DNA of 64,000 nucleotides from Drosophila miranda (lineage: Eukaryota > Arthropoda > Insecta > Diptera > Drosophilidae), in contig NC_046675.1 of assembly GCF_003369915.1 (NCBI RefSeq), positions 5,580,001 through 5,644,000 on the forward strand, given 5' to 3'. The notes beneath the pieces are model-generated. The model did no database searches and had not been told where the DNA came from. It saw only the letters and a program-made list of their open reading frames with translations. Positions 1 to 13,644 of this stretch are shown piece after piece. Made by a program: the position numbers and the translations under genes. Each line of letters starts with the position of its first letter. The first letter of the stretch is position 1.

Positions 1-19
1 CCACTCCTTCGGTCTACCT

Positions 20-56
20 TTCTCTCTCCCCCCTCTCTCTCCCTCTCTCTCTCTCT
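20..56. repeat. CT-rich microsatellite
   Basis: This is an interrupted run of CT dinucleotides at the left edge of the window. On the minus strand it offers a row of GAGA motifs, but nothing else suggests a regulatory role. Confidence 0.8.
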
Positions 57-698
57 GGCGCTGCTGCTGGTTTTTGGCCTGCTAAAAGTTATTTTTCTTC
101 TTGGGCTTTCTTGTATTGTGTCGGTCGCAAATAAAACCTGCAGGCGCAGCATTTTTCAACAACAACAACAACAAAACAGCAGCCACAACAATGGGCCGGC
201 GAGTGGCTGGATATCGGTTTGGGGGGTGGTGGGGGTTTCCCCCAAGTTTTCCGGTGAATGTTTCCCATTTTCAATTCATTTTTTCTGCTGCCATTCCGCT
301 GGCGACTTACATTCTCGTTATTTATGACTGGTGTCTTTTCTAGGTTGCATGTGCCACAAAAACTAGCCGCAAACAAATTCGGTCTAAATTTTCAATAAAA
401 AGCTGAAACAAGAAGTACATTAAATATTTAGCCGCCGCCCGAAAAACGTCGTCAACAAATTTTTTGTTGCCGAATTGGCGGAACTTTTGCCGAGAACTTT
501 TTCTGTTTATCTCTAAAGTACGGCAAAAGCAATACAGTTATTAACTCAATTTGCTTGCTGCCACGGGGCGGAAGGGTCAGAGCCAGGGACCCGAGTTTAA
601 GGCCATTGTTTGCCCCTTCAAACGTTTCGTATCGTTTCGATTCGCTCTCCCCTCTTTGCCTCTTCAATTATTCAGACTTTTTCCAATCAAAAAACATT

Positions 699-714
699 CC
701 CCCCCCCCCCCCCC
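699..714. repeat. Poly-C tract (16 C)
   Basis: An uninterrupted run of 16 C followed by a short CT-rich stretch. It is one of three long C homopolymers in the window, with 16539-16556 and 21231-21284. Confidence 0.85.
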
Positions 715-2020
715 TCCCGCCACCCTGCCAACCATATTGAAATATAGTTTCACCTTCATGCTCGTACAATTTATTTTCGTTAATTGGTAGCCAAAAGTTT
801 TTCCCGGGGGAAATAAAAAAAGTTACCAAAGCAAACAGAACCCCCATTCCAGTGCACATGGGGCATGTGGCAAGTTCAAAGGCAGCAGCACCACCACCAC
901 CCCCACAAGGGCGTGGCGGTAGTCGAAAATAAGTTTTGCTCTGCCGTGAACTCTACTCTGCTTTAATTAGGGTTTGCTAATCAGTGGCAAGGGCGTTGTG
1001 GCAAGTACGAACTATTGAACGTAGTGGAGAGATTAATTAGCGCAGCCCTGGCAGGTTCCCGACGAACCGGCGACAACCCTGAGTGAGTGCAATCCTTTGC
1101 CGAGTGCCGGGCGCACATTTGCATATGCCTTGCATGTCTAATGGGCCGTCGTCGGTGCGTGCAGATTGATATATCGGCTCTCGCTGGAGCCGACCAGACA
1201 TGACTCATTTGAAGGAGCCGACATCGCGGGCCACAACACGCCTAATTACGCTCAACGAGTTTTTATGACAGCCGCCGGCAGCAGCAGCAATCGCAGTGGT
1301 AGTCCTCCTCCTCCTCCTGCCCGACAGTCTGCCAGTTTTCCTAGTTTCCCGACTGCCTGCCTGCCTGCCTGACTGGCTGGTAAGCCGACACCTTCGGTTC
1401 TCTTTCACACATGAGCTGTTGCTGCTGCAGTTGCAGTTGCAGTTGCACTAACAGTGGCAGCTCTAGAGTTTTGGGTGATCGCGCTAATGGACACTCCATG
1501 AAGCTGAAAGACGACAGACGCCTGCAGGCTGCAGCGATGGACTATGGATCACCCAGGAAAGCGGTACAACCGTCTTGTTTTCCTGCTTTTGCCAATATTC
1601 TTCGACTTAAAATTGATTATTGGAATACCTAGAAAAAACCTCTATCATGCCTGGTAATCCATAAACGCGTATGTATTGTATGTTTCCCTTTCACTTCGCC
1701 AGTTTTGTGATTGACAAAAATATTCAATGAACTATGTAGTACATGGAAATGGGTTACATTTCCCCATTTCCTCATGCTGTAGCCATCGATTTACCCTTTC
1801 CTCCAGCCCACCAACCAGCATCAGCCTCTTCCCATCCCGGAGGCCCGCCACATGTGTCAGGGAGGGCGAGGGTCGGCTCTGGCTGTGGCTGTGGCTCTGG
1901 CTCCGGCTTAGAGCTCATAACAATGCAGCTTAATAATACAATAAATGCAATCAAAGTAACAATAAAACATGCAGCATTGCCCACAAATGGCCACAAAAAT
2001 AAAAAGCAATGAGTGAACCC

Positions 2021-2062
2021 CGAGTCGAGTCGAGTCGAGTCGAGAGGAGGAGGAGGAGGAGG
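2021..2062. repeat. CGAGT pentanucleotide repeat followed by AGG repeat
   Basis: Nearly five tandem copies of CGAGT run directly into about six copies of AGG. This is simple-sequence DNA with no coding signal. Confidence 0.85.
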
Positions 2063-2321
2063 GTCCATGTGTGAGTGCAGAAATTATGACAATATGCAAA
2101 CGAGTTCCACAAAGACGAACAGGCAAAAGGCGATGGAGAAAACACACACACAAATCGCAGAGCAGACAAAAGGCGAAGGGAGATGCCAGGCAGGAACTAG
2201 GCAGAGACAAAGGCAGAGGCGTCTCTGATGGTGGTATGTGGAGGGATTTCTGCTGCTCCCCAGCTTAGAACCCGTTGACATGTAAAGAGCACCCAGCAAC
2301 AACAAAGGAGAGGGCATAACA

Positions 2322-2340
2322 GGGGGGGAGGGGGGAGGGG
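2322..2340 (+). repeat. G-rich tract with quadruplex potential
   Basis: Three runs of four or more G separated by single A residues, with a further GG shortly after. It could fold as a G-quadruplex on the plus strand. No gene lies here. Confidence 0.5.
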
Positions 2341-2990
2341 AAAAGGTACCTCGTAAGCCTGTGCCCTCAGGCGGAGAGTCGGCTTAGCAGGGGAAAGGCA
2401 AACAGAGTTAATGCTGCACAAAACCATTGCCGATAGAGATCGAACAAGGTTCTAATAACTAACCACGACCAAGAGACTCTTGAGGTACTCCTTTGTGGAC
2501 GGGAACGATGTGGTGGGCGGGGGGGGGGAGTGGCTTGTTACCGGGAACAAACGGCAATTAGCACAAGGGCGATGCAATTTCGCAGAGAGGCCACAGAGTG
2601 GGAGGGAGAAGGCATGTGTGTTTACACGTGGGATTAGACCTGTGATGAGGGTACACTCGACCGTCTTTTTCCTACCAACTGGATTCGTTTAATCACGAAA
2701 TTACATCAGCACCAAATCTGCCAGGCAAGTTCCTAAATTCTTTTGAATATTCTGGTCTGCGGGTCAAGATTCAATCAATTGATATTCGTTCTTGATTTAT
2801 CAGCTAATCACGATCGGCCCACGCATAAACATTGTGTTTACTCAATCCCCAATCCTAGAGCTTAGCGGAGTCGCAGTCGGAGTCGGAGTCGGAGTGGTTG
2901 TGCAACTCGTTTGCCCCCGGCCACACACTCCTCTATGCCTGTGCCGTACAAATTATCTGAGTTTTGAGTGGGTTTGATGGCTGCAATAGA

Positions 2991-3013
2991 GATGCAGATG
3001 CAGATGCAGATGC
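2991..3013. repeat. GATGCA hexanucleotide repeat
   Basis: About four tandem GATGCA units. A related TCGGAG hexanucleotide array lies at 2875-2895, a GA dinucleotide run at 3195-3213, and a GGGCTGCA octamer array at 3335-3362. Confidence 0.8.
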
Positions 3014-6000
3014 TGTGCCGCATCTGGTTGCCTAAAGTCTGAAAAAGGTGCGAGGTTTATGTTGAAAAACGTTTTGTTAACAACGGAGGAGGAGGCGAGA
3101 CAAAAAATTACAATAAATTATATAAAGTGTTAAATGTGTCGAGCAGCTGAGAAGAGATCAGTGAACCCACTCCCGGTGTTTCTTTTGGTACGATAGAGAG
3201 AGAGAGAGAGAGAACAAAACGCTTGAGAAGATTCCATTTGGGCACTGTGTTGCTTGGGTGCCTTCGGTGCCCTTTCTCACACTGCGGGGAAAAAAATCCC
3301 TCAAGATTTATGGCGTTTAATCAGACCTCAAGCCGGGCTGCAGGGCTGCAGGGCTGCAGGGCGGACCCCAACTAGCAGCATAACCAATTTGTAGTGACAA
3401 CTGTAAGCTGTATTTCCTAGCGCCATAAAAGTGTCTGTGTATCTGTGTATCTGAGTATCTTTGTATCTTGCGCGACTGGTGCCGAGAGTTGAAGGTGTTG
3501 GGACATTGACGCCATTCGGGTTTGTTCAACATAATAAATGTGATTCTCAATGTTTGTTCTCTCTCTCTCCTCTCTCTCTAGAGATGCGGGCCTTGCTTTA
3601 GGCTTGATAAGGCGGCAATCGTTGTCGCTGCCATGGCTCTATAATCATTGTCTGGTTGTTGCGGCTTCGTTCTGGTGTTGACTTTAATTGACAACTCTTC
3701 GGCGAAGACACGGCCCGAGGCAGCAGATAAGTAAACTGTAGAGCTTATGGCTGTATGGCACAGTGGTACCGTGTACCGTGCATCGTCGAGAAAGTGTGTT
3801 TACACAAACATTTCCACTTACACGAAATGCATCTTGGACGATGCCGGGCTTAATGTGTTTAACTATGGAAATGTGGCCCGGTTGTGGTGTGTGTGTGTGC
3901 TCAGCACTTGAAAGATGCTAAAACGTTTCACACAAAACGAGCCGAGAAAAGGCCAAATATAAATAAATATGAAGCGCCATGGTTGCAAGGTGTTAAGTGC
4001 AGCCCATGCCGCACTTAGCATAATCAGATTCCAAGAGACCTCGCACCACGGTGCACACTGCTCCAGAATGCAGGCGATGTCTTGCATACGAAATGAGTGA
4101 ATAACTGGAAACCAAAAGGCGATGCGATGCGATGCGTAGTTATGAATGAGAGACGGAGGCAGGGGAGTCCGAGTCCAAGTGGAGCACACAGAATGCAGAA
4201 GACTGTGGAGGGGACTGGTGAGGAGTCGCCACAGAGGTATGCCGCTTAAAGCTGATTAAATTTGTAAGCTGCTCTCGGTTCTCGGCTCTCGGTTGACAAA
4301 CTGGTCGTCCTCCCATCCATCCATCGCTGGGGCTTTGGCAGCGTTGCGCATGCGTTCTACAGACGCCCAAAATGCAATTCCAATGAAATTGACGTGACAA
4401 CGGGCCAACGAAGATGAGTGTGACAAAAGTCCCCAGAACCAGAAACAGAGCCAGACGCAAAACCGCAAAGCCCCAGCCAGGCCCAGGCCCAAAGCAGAGT
4501 CACCAAACCAGCCAACAGAGGCAGTGGCAGGGGCAGTGGCAGGGGCAGGGGCAGGGGTACAGGCCAGCCGAAAAACCCACCAGTGCCTCGTCGCAGTTTT
4601 AGTCGCAGGCCGCAGCCAGAGCTAGGCAAATGCAATGAAAACAAGAAAGAAGCCAGCGATTTGGCCCAGACCGCAGCTAAAGATACTCTGGCCGAACCTT
4701 TAGGAATACGAATAAATATACAAAAATATATCCAGATCCCATCTAGCAAATACAAGACTTCTTCTCTAAATGATTGCCCCTTTTTTCTTGCCACAAATCT
4801 CCTGTCATGTGGCCTATTGCCTGTCGCTTTGGCAGGGTATTACCCGTACGGTAGACACAACAGACACACTGATGACAGAGACAACAGCAACTAGCGGCAG
4901 CGGCAGCGGCAGCAACGAACATGTCAAAAGGTGTTGTCTGCCATGCACTTGAAAAACTTGTTGTTGCCGCTTGTCGTTGCCCCTGCCCCCTGCCGCCAGT
5001 CTGGCGAAATGGCGACCGATCGGCCTACGTAGACGACTCCAACTACGAGTACATATGGCAGCTAATACGAGTGGGGCCGCGCTCTCACACGCCTGATTGG
5101 AAGGCGGCCCAGAGAGTGCGAAAGAAAGGCGTCAGCGGATGGTAAACAGGCGACAGACAACCAGCGACAACGACAGCCACCAAAAGAGTCGCATTTTGAT
5201 TAGATTTAGGAACGCTTTGGCGCTCCAATTGTGTGGCGGTGCATGCCCCACAATGCCACGTTTTAGGACAAAATGCAAATGCCAGACAAGGCGCGCCGCC
5301 AGACAGTCAAAAAGGGAAAAGCCCACAAAGCACAAAGCAAAACTCAACTTAATTGCACCACCACCACAACCACAACGAAGGGTGCGGGCCCGAACAAAGA
5401 AGTTTCTGGCGGTCTTTTGGGGCCATAAGGTGTGGAGCCTGGAGCATGGAACGTGGAACGTGGGGCCATCACTTTGACAAATGGCGACAATTTTGATTGA
5501 GTTTTAGCACGGAATCGTTGCCGATGCGACCCTTCAACGGAAAGGTAATTGTTGCCACTCCATTAAAAACGGGTAGAAGGGGGCCCCCACCGTCCATGGT
5601 GTGATTGAAAAACTACCTTTGAAGTGATTCACACAGGCGGAAGAGCTACCAATAATTGAGTTTCCCATCGATTGGTTTCGGTTTCCCTTTTGCCCCTCTT
5701 TCCCCTCAAGAAATCAGATATGCCCTCAGATCGAGACAGTTGGAGAGATAAGCCAGATTGAATTTCAATTGAAATGCAGAGCAACCGTGAAATCTTGAGA
5801 TTCTGTTTTAGGGAATTATGTTCCCAGCATATGCAAAAAAAACAGACACTATTAATAGCGCTCTCATATGACCATAATTTATCAACCTCAATGGCAAGAA
5901 ACCAGTTTGCCCCTGTCCAATGCATCCTTACCCCGACTCTCAACTGTCCCTCTCATACGCTCTCCCTCTCCCTCTCTCTCTCCCCTGATAGTCAATTACT

Positions 6001-8668
6001 CATGCCTCTTGCATCACGCACAGTAGTAGCATTGAAATGGTTATTGACTTGTTCGCCCTGCTCCTTCCTCTCTGGGACTGGGAATCGATGCTCAGCCAAA
6101 TGCTTTTAACACACAAATTTTATTGAATTTTCTGGGGAAAAAAAAACCAAGTAAAAAACGAACGAAAATTTAATTATAAGCAACAAGCAATCGAGCATGA
6201 ATCCCAGGGAGAAAAGTGCTTCTATGCGAGAGAGTTTTGCCCTTATATTTTTTTTTTTTTGGGTATTCCGACAATGATCGATTGTGATTTGTAAGAATGT
6301 CGACGTCGTCGAGACGGTCTAAGCAATTAATTTCTAAGCACAAGACACAGAGAAGAGAGAGAGAATCCCAGTCTCGGGGCAAAAAATGCATGAAATGGAT
6401 ATGGGTGACTGGGAAGCGGTCAAGATTGATTTTGGCTTTCGCTTGATGGCGGGGGAGGGGGGGTGGAGGGTCTGTCATTACAAGCAGATTGTGTTACCAG
6501 ATTGTAAAACACTTTGAATGGACTTGAGGCTTGACATTGATGGGGGTTTTGATTTTCATTTTCATTTGATTGAAACATTAAAAAACAAAATCCCCCCCAA
6601 AAAAGGGAGATAAACCAGCCGAGACCGAGACCGAGCCATGGCCTAATGAGCCGTACTTGGGAGCCCACGCCATGGGGCGTATGGGTGATATTTTTCGCTT
6701 CAACAGGCAACAAATAAAAATGATTTTATGCATATTTTGGTACTCATACTCGCACACGAGAGTGTGTCGTCTCGCTTCATTTGCATAAATAGTCGAAAAT
6801 TGAAAATGAATAACTTGCTTTTGGCTTTGGCTTTGGCTGTCGCTCGTCTCTGGGAAAAATGTTAATGAGTGTCGCATAAAAGGCTACAAAATGATTTGGC
6901 CATAAAAGCCACAGGGACTCACGCATCCACCGAATGCTGGGGTGTGGCAGCTCTGCCAAAAAATTATTGTCTATCAAATGCCGGAATTTTCAGTCGATTT
7001 CCGACCAAAAAAAAGCAGGGGAAAAAAAATATATTCCATGATAAATTGAGGGAAATTCCATTTATAAGCGTAATTGCTAATCCCAGACTGGTAAAAACAT
7101 AATCCACCCACTTGGCCAGAGCCGAACCCTGTCATATATCATATCTTTATCGAGCCCACCTCCGGAGGCAACGGAGCCGGAAGCTGGGGGCATCATCAAC
7201 AGCCACAGCGACAGGCAAAAGACAAAGGCAATGCGAAGGCAGGAAAGAAAAGAAAAGAAAAGCAGTGAGGAAAAACAAATGAAAACAGCAGACTATTTGT
7301 CAACGCGAATGAAGCCATTTATTATCCATCATAAAACTTGTATTTATCGCTAAATGTAGAGGGAGGACTGCCAGAGAATGTCCCAACAAATCCCGACGAC
7401 GAATAGTTGTGTATCTGCTATGGATGCGGATAGTCAGTCAAACAAACAAAGAGATGGCTTAAATAAACGGCCAGAGGAGAGGCATGAACCAGGGCCCAGC
7501 ATCACGCAGCCAGTGTCAAGGCAATAAATCATAAAGCAGCCGTCGTTGCAGTACCCAATCCCCCAGTCCCCAATGGAGTGGAACGGAGTGGAGTTTCTGC
7601 CATTGGACTCTGCCCCGCGCTGCGTACGTGAGAGTTCGGCATGAAATTGGAGCATGTGCGTCGTCATCGTTGTACACTCGCCTGTCGCCTGGATTGTCGT
7701 TGAAAATCACGTAAATGTATAAAAATGAAATCTGTCTACGTTCCGCACTCCCCATTCCCCATTCCTCGTTTGGCAATTGGAACTGTATCGCCGCCGAGCG
7801 CACGCCTGTCAAGCGCCAAAAGTCGAATAAATTTCTGTTTGCCGTTGAAATATTTACGCAGCAGCAGCCGCAGCCGCAGCAGTTCCCAGAATGAGAAACA
7901 GGAGAGAAAATCGCAGCATATGTGGCTAATAAACCAGACCAAAGCCCAGGCCCAGGCACTTGCAGGAGGGAGGCCGGCCACAGCTGCAGTCAGCGACTCG
8001 TATTTTTTGGGTGTTTTTGGGTATCACTCAAAGCGAAAGACAGTCAGGGCTTTGAGTTTCCAAATGATTGATGATGAAGGCCACCCCCCCGCCCTGAAGT
8101 TTTTATTCACCCTAATTAGCTAGTTATTTTTTGGCCAAAATCAAAGCCAAGGAAGAGATAATTCTGCCGCTGACCAAGAGCAATGAGTGCTGACAATTGA
8201 AAGCCTCTACAAAATTATCTTAATAGAGACATTCCTCCCACTCTGCCACACATCACAAAATTTTCATGAATTAATTTATCGCATCGTTAATTGGTTTATC
8301 ACCAATTTGGGGCAAGGCAGGGCTGGGTAGGGGCAGGAAGCCCTGCTTGCCCATAAATTAATTCGTATTCAAAAGTTTTAATTTCATCCGACAGATGTGG
8401 CACACGAAATATCAAACGATATTTTATTCCAATGGCAGGGGATTATTGGGGGATTATCCCGCATGGAAAGCCGTTTCCAAAGTACCACCCTTTTTATGTG
8501 GCAACAAGCCTTACTTTCAGATACATCTTTTGAGCTTTTTTTCAATCGAAATGAACCAAATTACATTTTGGGCTCATTAAAAGGACTATGCTGGACTTTG
8601 CTGGAGATGTACGGTTATATATACGGCATTACGTGCCAAAAATAAATGTCAGCATGCCACACAGTGCG

Positions 8669-8694
8669 GCACACACACGCACACACACACACAC
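8669..8694. repeat. CA microsatellite
   Basis: A CA run with a single interruption. A comparable GT array is at 12031-12052. Confidence 0.85.
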
Positions 8695-11600
8695 TGCCAT
8701 AAATCCGCAACGCAATCAGATGAAATTTATGAAATTCTTCTCGCTGGGTAATTCATTTCGGGCCCGGTCTCTTCTTTTCTGTGGTTTTGCCAATGAATTT
8801 ATTTTATTTTCTCTCTTTTAGTTTGCCCCTGCCCCGTGCCCCACGACGCTGGGGCGCTCTCTTGTGATATTTTTAATAGCATTTTTTTTCTCCACAGAGG
8901 AATTTCGATGCTTGGCAAAACATCCACATCGATGGAGCCACAAATAAAATGAAACAAGAGAAGGGGCGCTGCAGCTGTGGAGGACAGCAAGGGCGACAAG
9001 GCGATACCCTGTAATTAGCGTAAAGGTAAGTGGAGTTTTGGGCTCCGGCATAGCCTTATATTCCACAGTTACGGGGTGCCACAATATGTGGCAGAAGCGG
9101 CAGGGCGCAGGAAGCAGGCAGCAGTGGTGGGGGGCTGGGGGCGTGTCAGCATGGCACACGACAAATAAATTTGTCAACAAATGTGGCGGCGTCCGATGCG
9201 TCGTCGTCGTCGTCGTGTGGGTGAGAGATCCCTCCAGAGAGGGGGGGGCGCCGCCGACAGTTGGGCATTAATTTGTTCACTAATTAATAAATGCTGCTGC
9301 TGGCTGCTGCTGCTGGCTGCTGCTTGCAACAAACTGAAATGTTTTATTGGCCTATTAGCGCCGCATTTAAATGGCAATCAAGGCGTGGTGGCCGTCTCAG
9401 GTAAGCCAAAAGTCACGCAAAGTCACAAAACACAACCGGCCAAAACAGACAGGCCAAAACGGGCATTCAAGGGAGAGGCACAGGCACAGGGGCAGGGGCA
9501 TAGCCTGCCTGGCAAATTGAAATCGAAAAGGAAATCAATTGACGTGTAGCAAGAATCGATACAGCCCCAAGTCGAGCCGAACGGATTGGAGGTGTGGTCT
9601 GGCTGTGGGTCCGGTATGGGCCAAAAACCACACAGACACAAGCCTCTGTGGGCACGCACCAAGGAGCAGGCAGTGCTTTGACACGCCCTACCACAACCAC
9701 ACACACAAAAAGGAGTCACCAAAGAGGGATAGACCTGATATATAGCATACCAGGAGTATATCCAGTCGGGTGTTATCCCCCGGCAACGTGATTGAAATTT
9801 ATGACTGGCAAAAATACACGAAAACACACACAGAGAGCCCTCCTCCTCCCCCCCCGAAAATCGTGAGCTGAATTCCTGCTGCAGAAGTCCTGCGTCTGGG
9901 GTCTGGCGTCTGGCTTTTCCTATGAGAAATTGCAGTGAATAAAGAAGAGCACTTGTACGCATTAAAACCTAATTGGGAATTTCCATAGTTCATATGGCAT
10001 ATTCTCGGGCTTCTCTGAGTGGCATATGCGAGTGTCCTCGCTCGTTGTGATGTGTCTCTGTGGCATGTTCTACATATTTTGGCTCTGCAAAATGTCACAC
10101 GCAGTCAACGATGCTCTTCGCTGAGGGGGGGGTGCTGGTGGTGTGGGTCTAAAGTGGATTTTGCGCTTGGCTCTGATAAATTTAGGGTTTTCAGCTGGAC
10201 AACGAGAGTGCCGTCAGCAGCAGGAGCAGCGTATGGTCAGCTTTAGACAGACTAAACTCGACCGGGGGGGGGGGTCTGTCTATGCTTCCAACCCTCAATG
10301 CTGCAACACCTCCATGTCCCACCTCCACTTTTTGTGTATGCAACAGCAGCAGCAGCAGCAGCCAGATGAGAGATGAGAAGTGCCCAAATGTCATTTGCAG
10401 TTTGACAAGCCAAGCCAGGGATAGGAATGGGGCTTCTACCATGGGATGCAACACAAATTTTAGTCATTAAAAACGGACTCAAGTCTCCAGGCAGCAGATT
10501 AGCCCCAGACTCGAGTAATTTTCCTTTAAATTGAATTTATTTTCCACTTTAAGTGCCTGAATCCCACTGTGGGGACTGCTGTGGCACTAATTTTATCAAT
10601 TTTCCGCAACTGCAGGATCCACTGCAACTACGGCCAGGAAAATGTCGATAAAACCCGAAAAACTAATCGACTTAATCGGTATGCGGCAGTAGTTCTCCCC
10701 AAAGGAGCAGCAGCAGCAGCATCCTTTCGTCTGTCACTGCAATGTCCTTGACATGAACTTTACAGGCAATCGAAGAGGGGGAAGGCAGGCCTGGCTTGGA
10801 CTTGGCTTCACCGATGATGACTTTGCTTTGCGATAAGCAAGCGACATCCTTCTGCTGATTCGCCACGCCCGCACACGGGCTTTGATTTATTGTGCATGGC
10901 TTAAAGTTGTGAAAAGGCTGTGTCCTGGCGCCAGGCGCCTGGCACGCGCTTATCAAGACTCTCCCTCGGGGGGGGCTGCGGGTGCAGAAAATTTATTTAT
11001 ATGCAGTGACTTTGAAAAGAAACTTGGACCGTGCCCTGCCCTGCCCTGTCCCGCCCAGAAACTTTCGACCTGGCTGCGCATCGATTATAAAACTTTGTGT
11101 CCTATCTTGTCTCGGGTATCCTGCGGGACGAAGGGGGGGGGGGTTGGGGGTCGAGGTCTGGTAGTGCCTGGAATTGGCAAAGTTGTTAAATAATTGCGCT
11201 GAGCGTTTACTTGGCCAAACGCTGCTGCTGCCGATGCTTCGCGTATGCTTCATATGGGGGGTGATGCTGGGGGGGTGGCTATAATTCGATGCATGAGGAC
11301 CCACCCAGTATCAGGCAGGATTAGCAGCCAAAAGTTTGCCCGGCAGCTTAGCGGGTGAGTTAATTGTGCGAATGTCAAGACAAATTGCGTTAATACGGCT
11401 CCCAGGCTCTGGGAGGCCAGGCCGGGCCAGGCCAGGCCAGGACAACAAGGACCCAAGCCCGACGGAAGGCAGCACATGCCTCTCTGTGTCTCTCTCTGTG
11501 TGTCGCTGCATCGTGGGTGTCGCAAAAAGTTTTTAAAAAGTATTTTAAGCAAAATTTATGCAAACCACCAAGGCAAACTGGCAGCCAAAAAGGAAGCAGC

Positions 11601-12944
11601 AGGCATACCCCACCCCCTCCCCCACCCCTCTGTGTGTTTGGATATGTGCTTGGGAGCCCTCTGCTAATCCCCGAGTAATCAAAGTTTCGGTAATGTCACA
11701 AGAGAGAGAGCGAGCGACAGGCAGCTGAAGGAAAAGCTTGGGGGAAAAAAATGCCAAACGACAGAGAAAGGCGGGGGCAGGGGCAGGGCCACTCCTCCTG
11801 TTTCGTCCTCTTTGTTCTATTTTTTTTCCCCCTGCTCTTTGTGTGTGGGTGTGTGTGGGGGGGTTTGCTGGGAAAACACTTTTCCAATTAATGAAATCTC
11901 TAAACTGCCATAAATTTAGCCGAGCAAATAATTAAATTTCGTTGCCTCTACACACGCACACACACACGCACACAACAGGCCACAACGACTTGTTGACTTA
12001 TGGGTGTGTGTGGTGTGGTGTGGTAGTGTGCGTGTGTGTGTGTGTGTGTGTGTACGTGGCTGCGGCTGTGTCTGACATTTCTGACCAATTGCACATTGAC
12101 CGTCGCCCTTAACTAACCGCAAATGTAGGTGCCTGATGGCCCACACATATTTTTGGTCACAAATTGGCAAGAAACCAAGGCTGAAACATCACGATTCGAG
12201 GCATAAGATACCCCTTAAGGCAGGGGAATCATAAACATAGCTCCCCCTTATACCAAAGTTACCATTGGTGGTGGATGTTCGAAAAATATGCGAAATTTCC
12301 TATTAACATTCATTCATTTATTCATATTATATTCCATTTCAATGGCTGCCATTGCCCCGAGATCCACTCTGCGGCTAGAGAATGCAAAAACATAATACAC
12401 GAAGTGAGTGGCGCACAAGAAGGCGTTTCAAACACAAGGCTTTCGCTCTCCAACAACAAAATGCGTCATCGCTGCTCAACCCGAATCCCACTGATAAGAC
12501 TGGACTGCTCTTAAGTGCAAAAAGAATGTTTTAAAAGAATTTATATTAAATAAATAAAATTTACTAAAAAGAATTTAACAATAAAAATTGTTCATAGCAA
12601 ACTATTCGGAGTTGCTCGTATCAAAAGTTGTTTGCAGAAATTGTCAAAAATGTGTCCTTTCGCTTATGGTAGACTTGGACAGAGCATAAACAGTACTCCC
12701 ATCATCAGCCTCGTGAATCAAGAGAGCAGCAATCAAATCTCCTCTTGTTGCTGCTCAACCACATCCTTTATGCAATTCAAAAAAGCCTGACAAACAACCG
12801 ATAAAAATCCGTATACCCTCCGCAGTGGTGGGCACCAATTTTCCTGCTTAATTAACCGCAGCCTGAAAGTGTCTACTGCTGTCTTCGCGGTTAACCTTTG
12901 AAAGGCATTTGAAGTCGGCTTAGGGGCTTAGAGGTAGGACTCAC

Positions 12945-13644
12945 CTGGTTGACACTGGCACTCGCCGTGACCTCCGGTCAGTGCTGGACCACCCTCGCCC
13001 GCTGCTGCTGCGGCCGCCTCGGCCGCCTGCCGTCGCTGCTGGCGTCGCGTCAGCTGCAGGTGCGACACATCGCGGCGCAGACGATGCAGCTCCCGGCGCA
13101 CATGCAGCGTCAGGTGCTGGGTGCCGTTGTTGTTGTTTCTGTTGTCCAGAATCTGGGTCTGTTCGGCGGGCCAGTGGAGCAGCTGCTGCTGCTCCAGCCG
13201 CAGCTCCAGCTCGACAATGCGGGCGTCCAGCTGCTGGAGGCGCTGCAGCCGCAGCTCCATTCGCGTCTGTCGCACGTTGGCGTACAGGGCGAAGCTGAAG
13301 GCGCACAGGCACAGCACATAGCTGGCGATCTGCAGCAAGGACATGAGCTTTATTGTGGGATGAGGTCGCTCCTTGCTGCTGCAGCTGGCAGCTGCCTGAT
13401 GCTGTTGCTGATCCGGCCTGTCCTGACAGCTCGCGGTGGGGGCTGCCAGGCGACTAGCTGTGCTCGCTGCTGCTGCTGTTGGAGTGGGACCATTGCTGGC
13501 CATTTGATTGTGTCCTAAGAGCAGGCACTGCTGCTGCTGTTGCTGCTGTTGCTGTTGCTCTGCTTGGATTTCCACTAGTCCTGCAGCAGCTGGATCTGAT
13601 TGTGTCCTTGGGCTGCCGCTGGGCGGCGCTTTGTGCTTGCGCAT
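12945..13644 (-). CDS. N-terminal exon of a collagen-like type II transmembrane protein (partial)
   Basis: The exon starts at the ATG at 13644 and ends at a good donor (CAG|GTGAGT, last exon base 12945, phase 1), giving about 233 residues. The protein opens with a cytoplasmic part rich in Ser, Ala and poly-Gln (about residues 29-40). One membrane span follows at about 101-123 (LMSLLQIASYVLCLCAFSFA). A charged heptad-like coiled coil (about 128-155) and a second helical, Arg/Leu-rich stalk lead to an Ala run and then GECQCQPG at the splice site. That layout is typical of transmembrane collagens of the COL13/23/25 type, whose triple helix begins just outside the coiled-coil stalk. From the neighbouring orthologues I suspect the orthologue of the large D. 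melanogaster gene CG42342, but I cannot confirm it. No collagen exons are in this window. Confidence 0.72.

Larger units (their letters stand above)
1..12944 (-). other. Long microsatellite-rich intron downstream of the collagen-like exon; no gene seen
   Basis: The splice donor of the minus-strand exon at 12945-13644 opens into this stretch, which therefore belongs to the first coding intron of that gene and continues beyond the left edge. I searched both strands for Gly-X-Y collagen exons and saw none. The open frames present are short, built from simple repeats, and lack domains. The sequence is a patchwork of CA/GT, CT/GA, CAG, poly-C and poly-G runs between AT-rich spacers, as expected for a large Drosophila intron. 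Confidence 0.6.

Noticed and set aside
4357-4794. 145-codon minus-strand frame with Pro-Leu repeats
   Set aside because: The repeats come from a simple GGCAGG array; no real protein feature.
9423-9962. 179-codon minus-strand frame in the large intron
   Set aside because: Repeat-derived composition, no domain or signal peptide that fits, and inside an intron.
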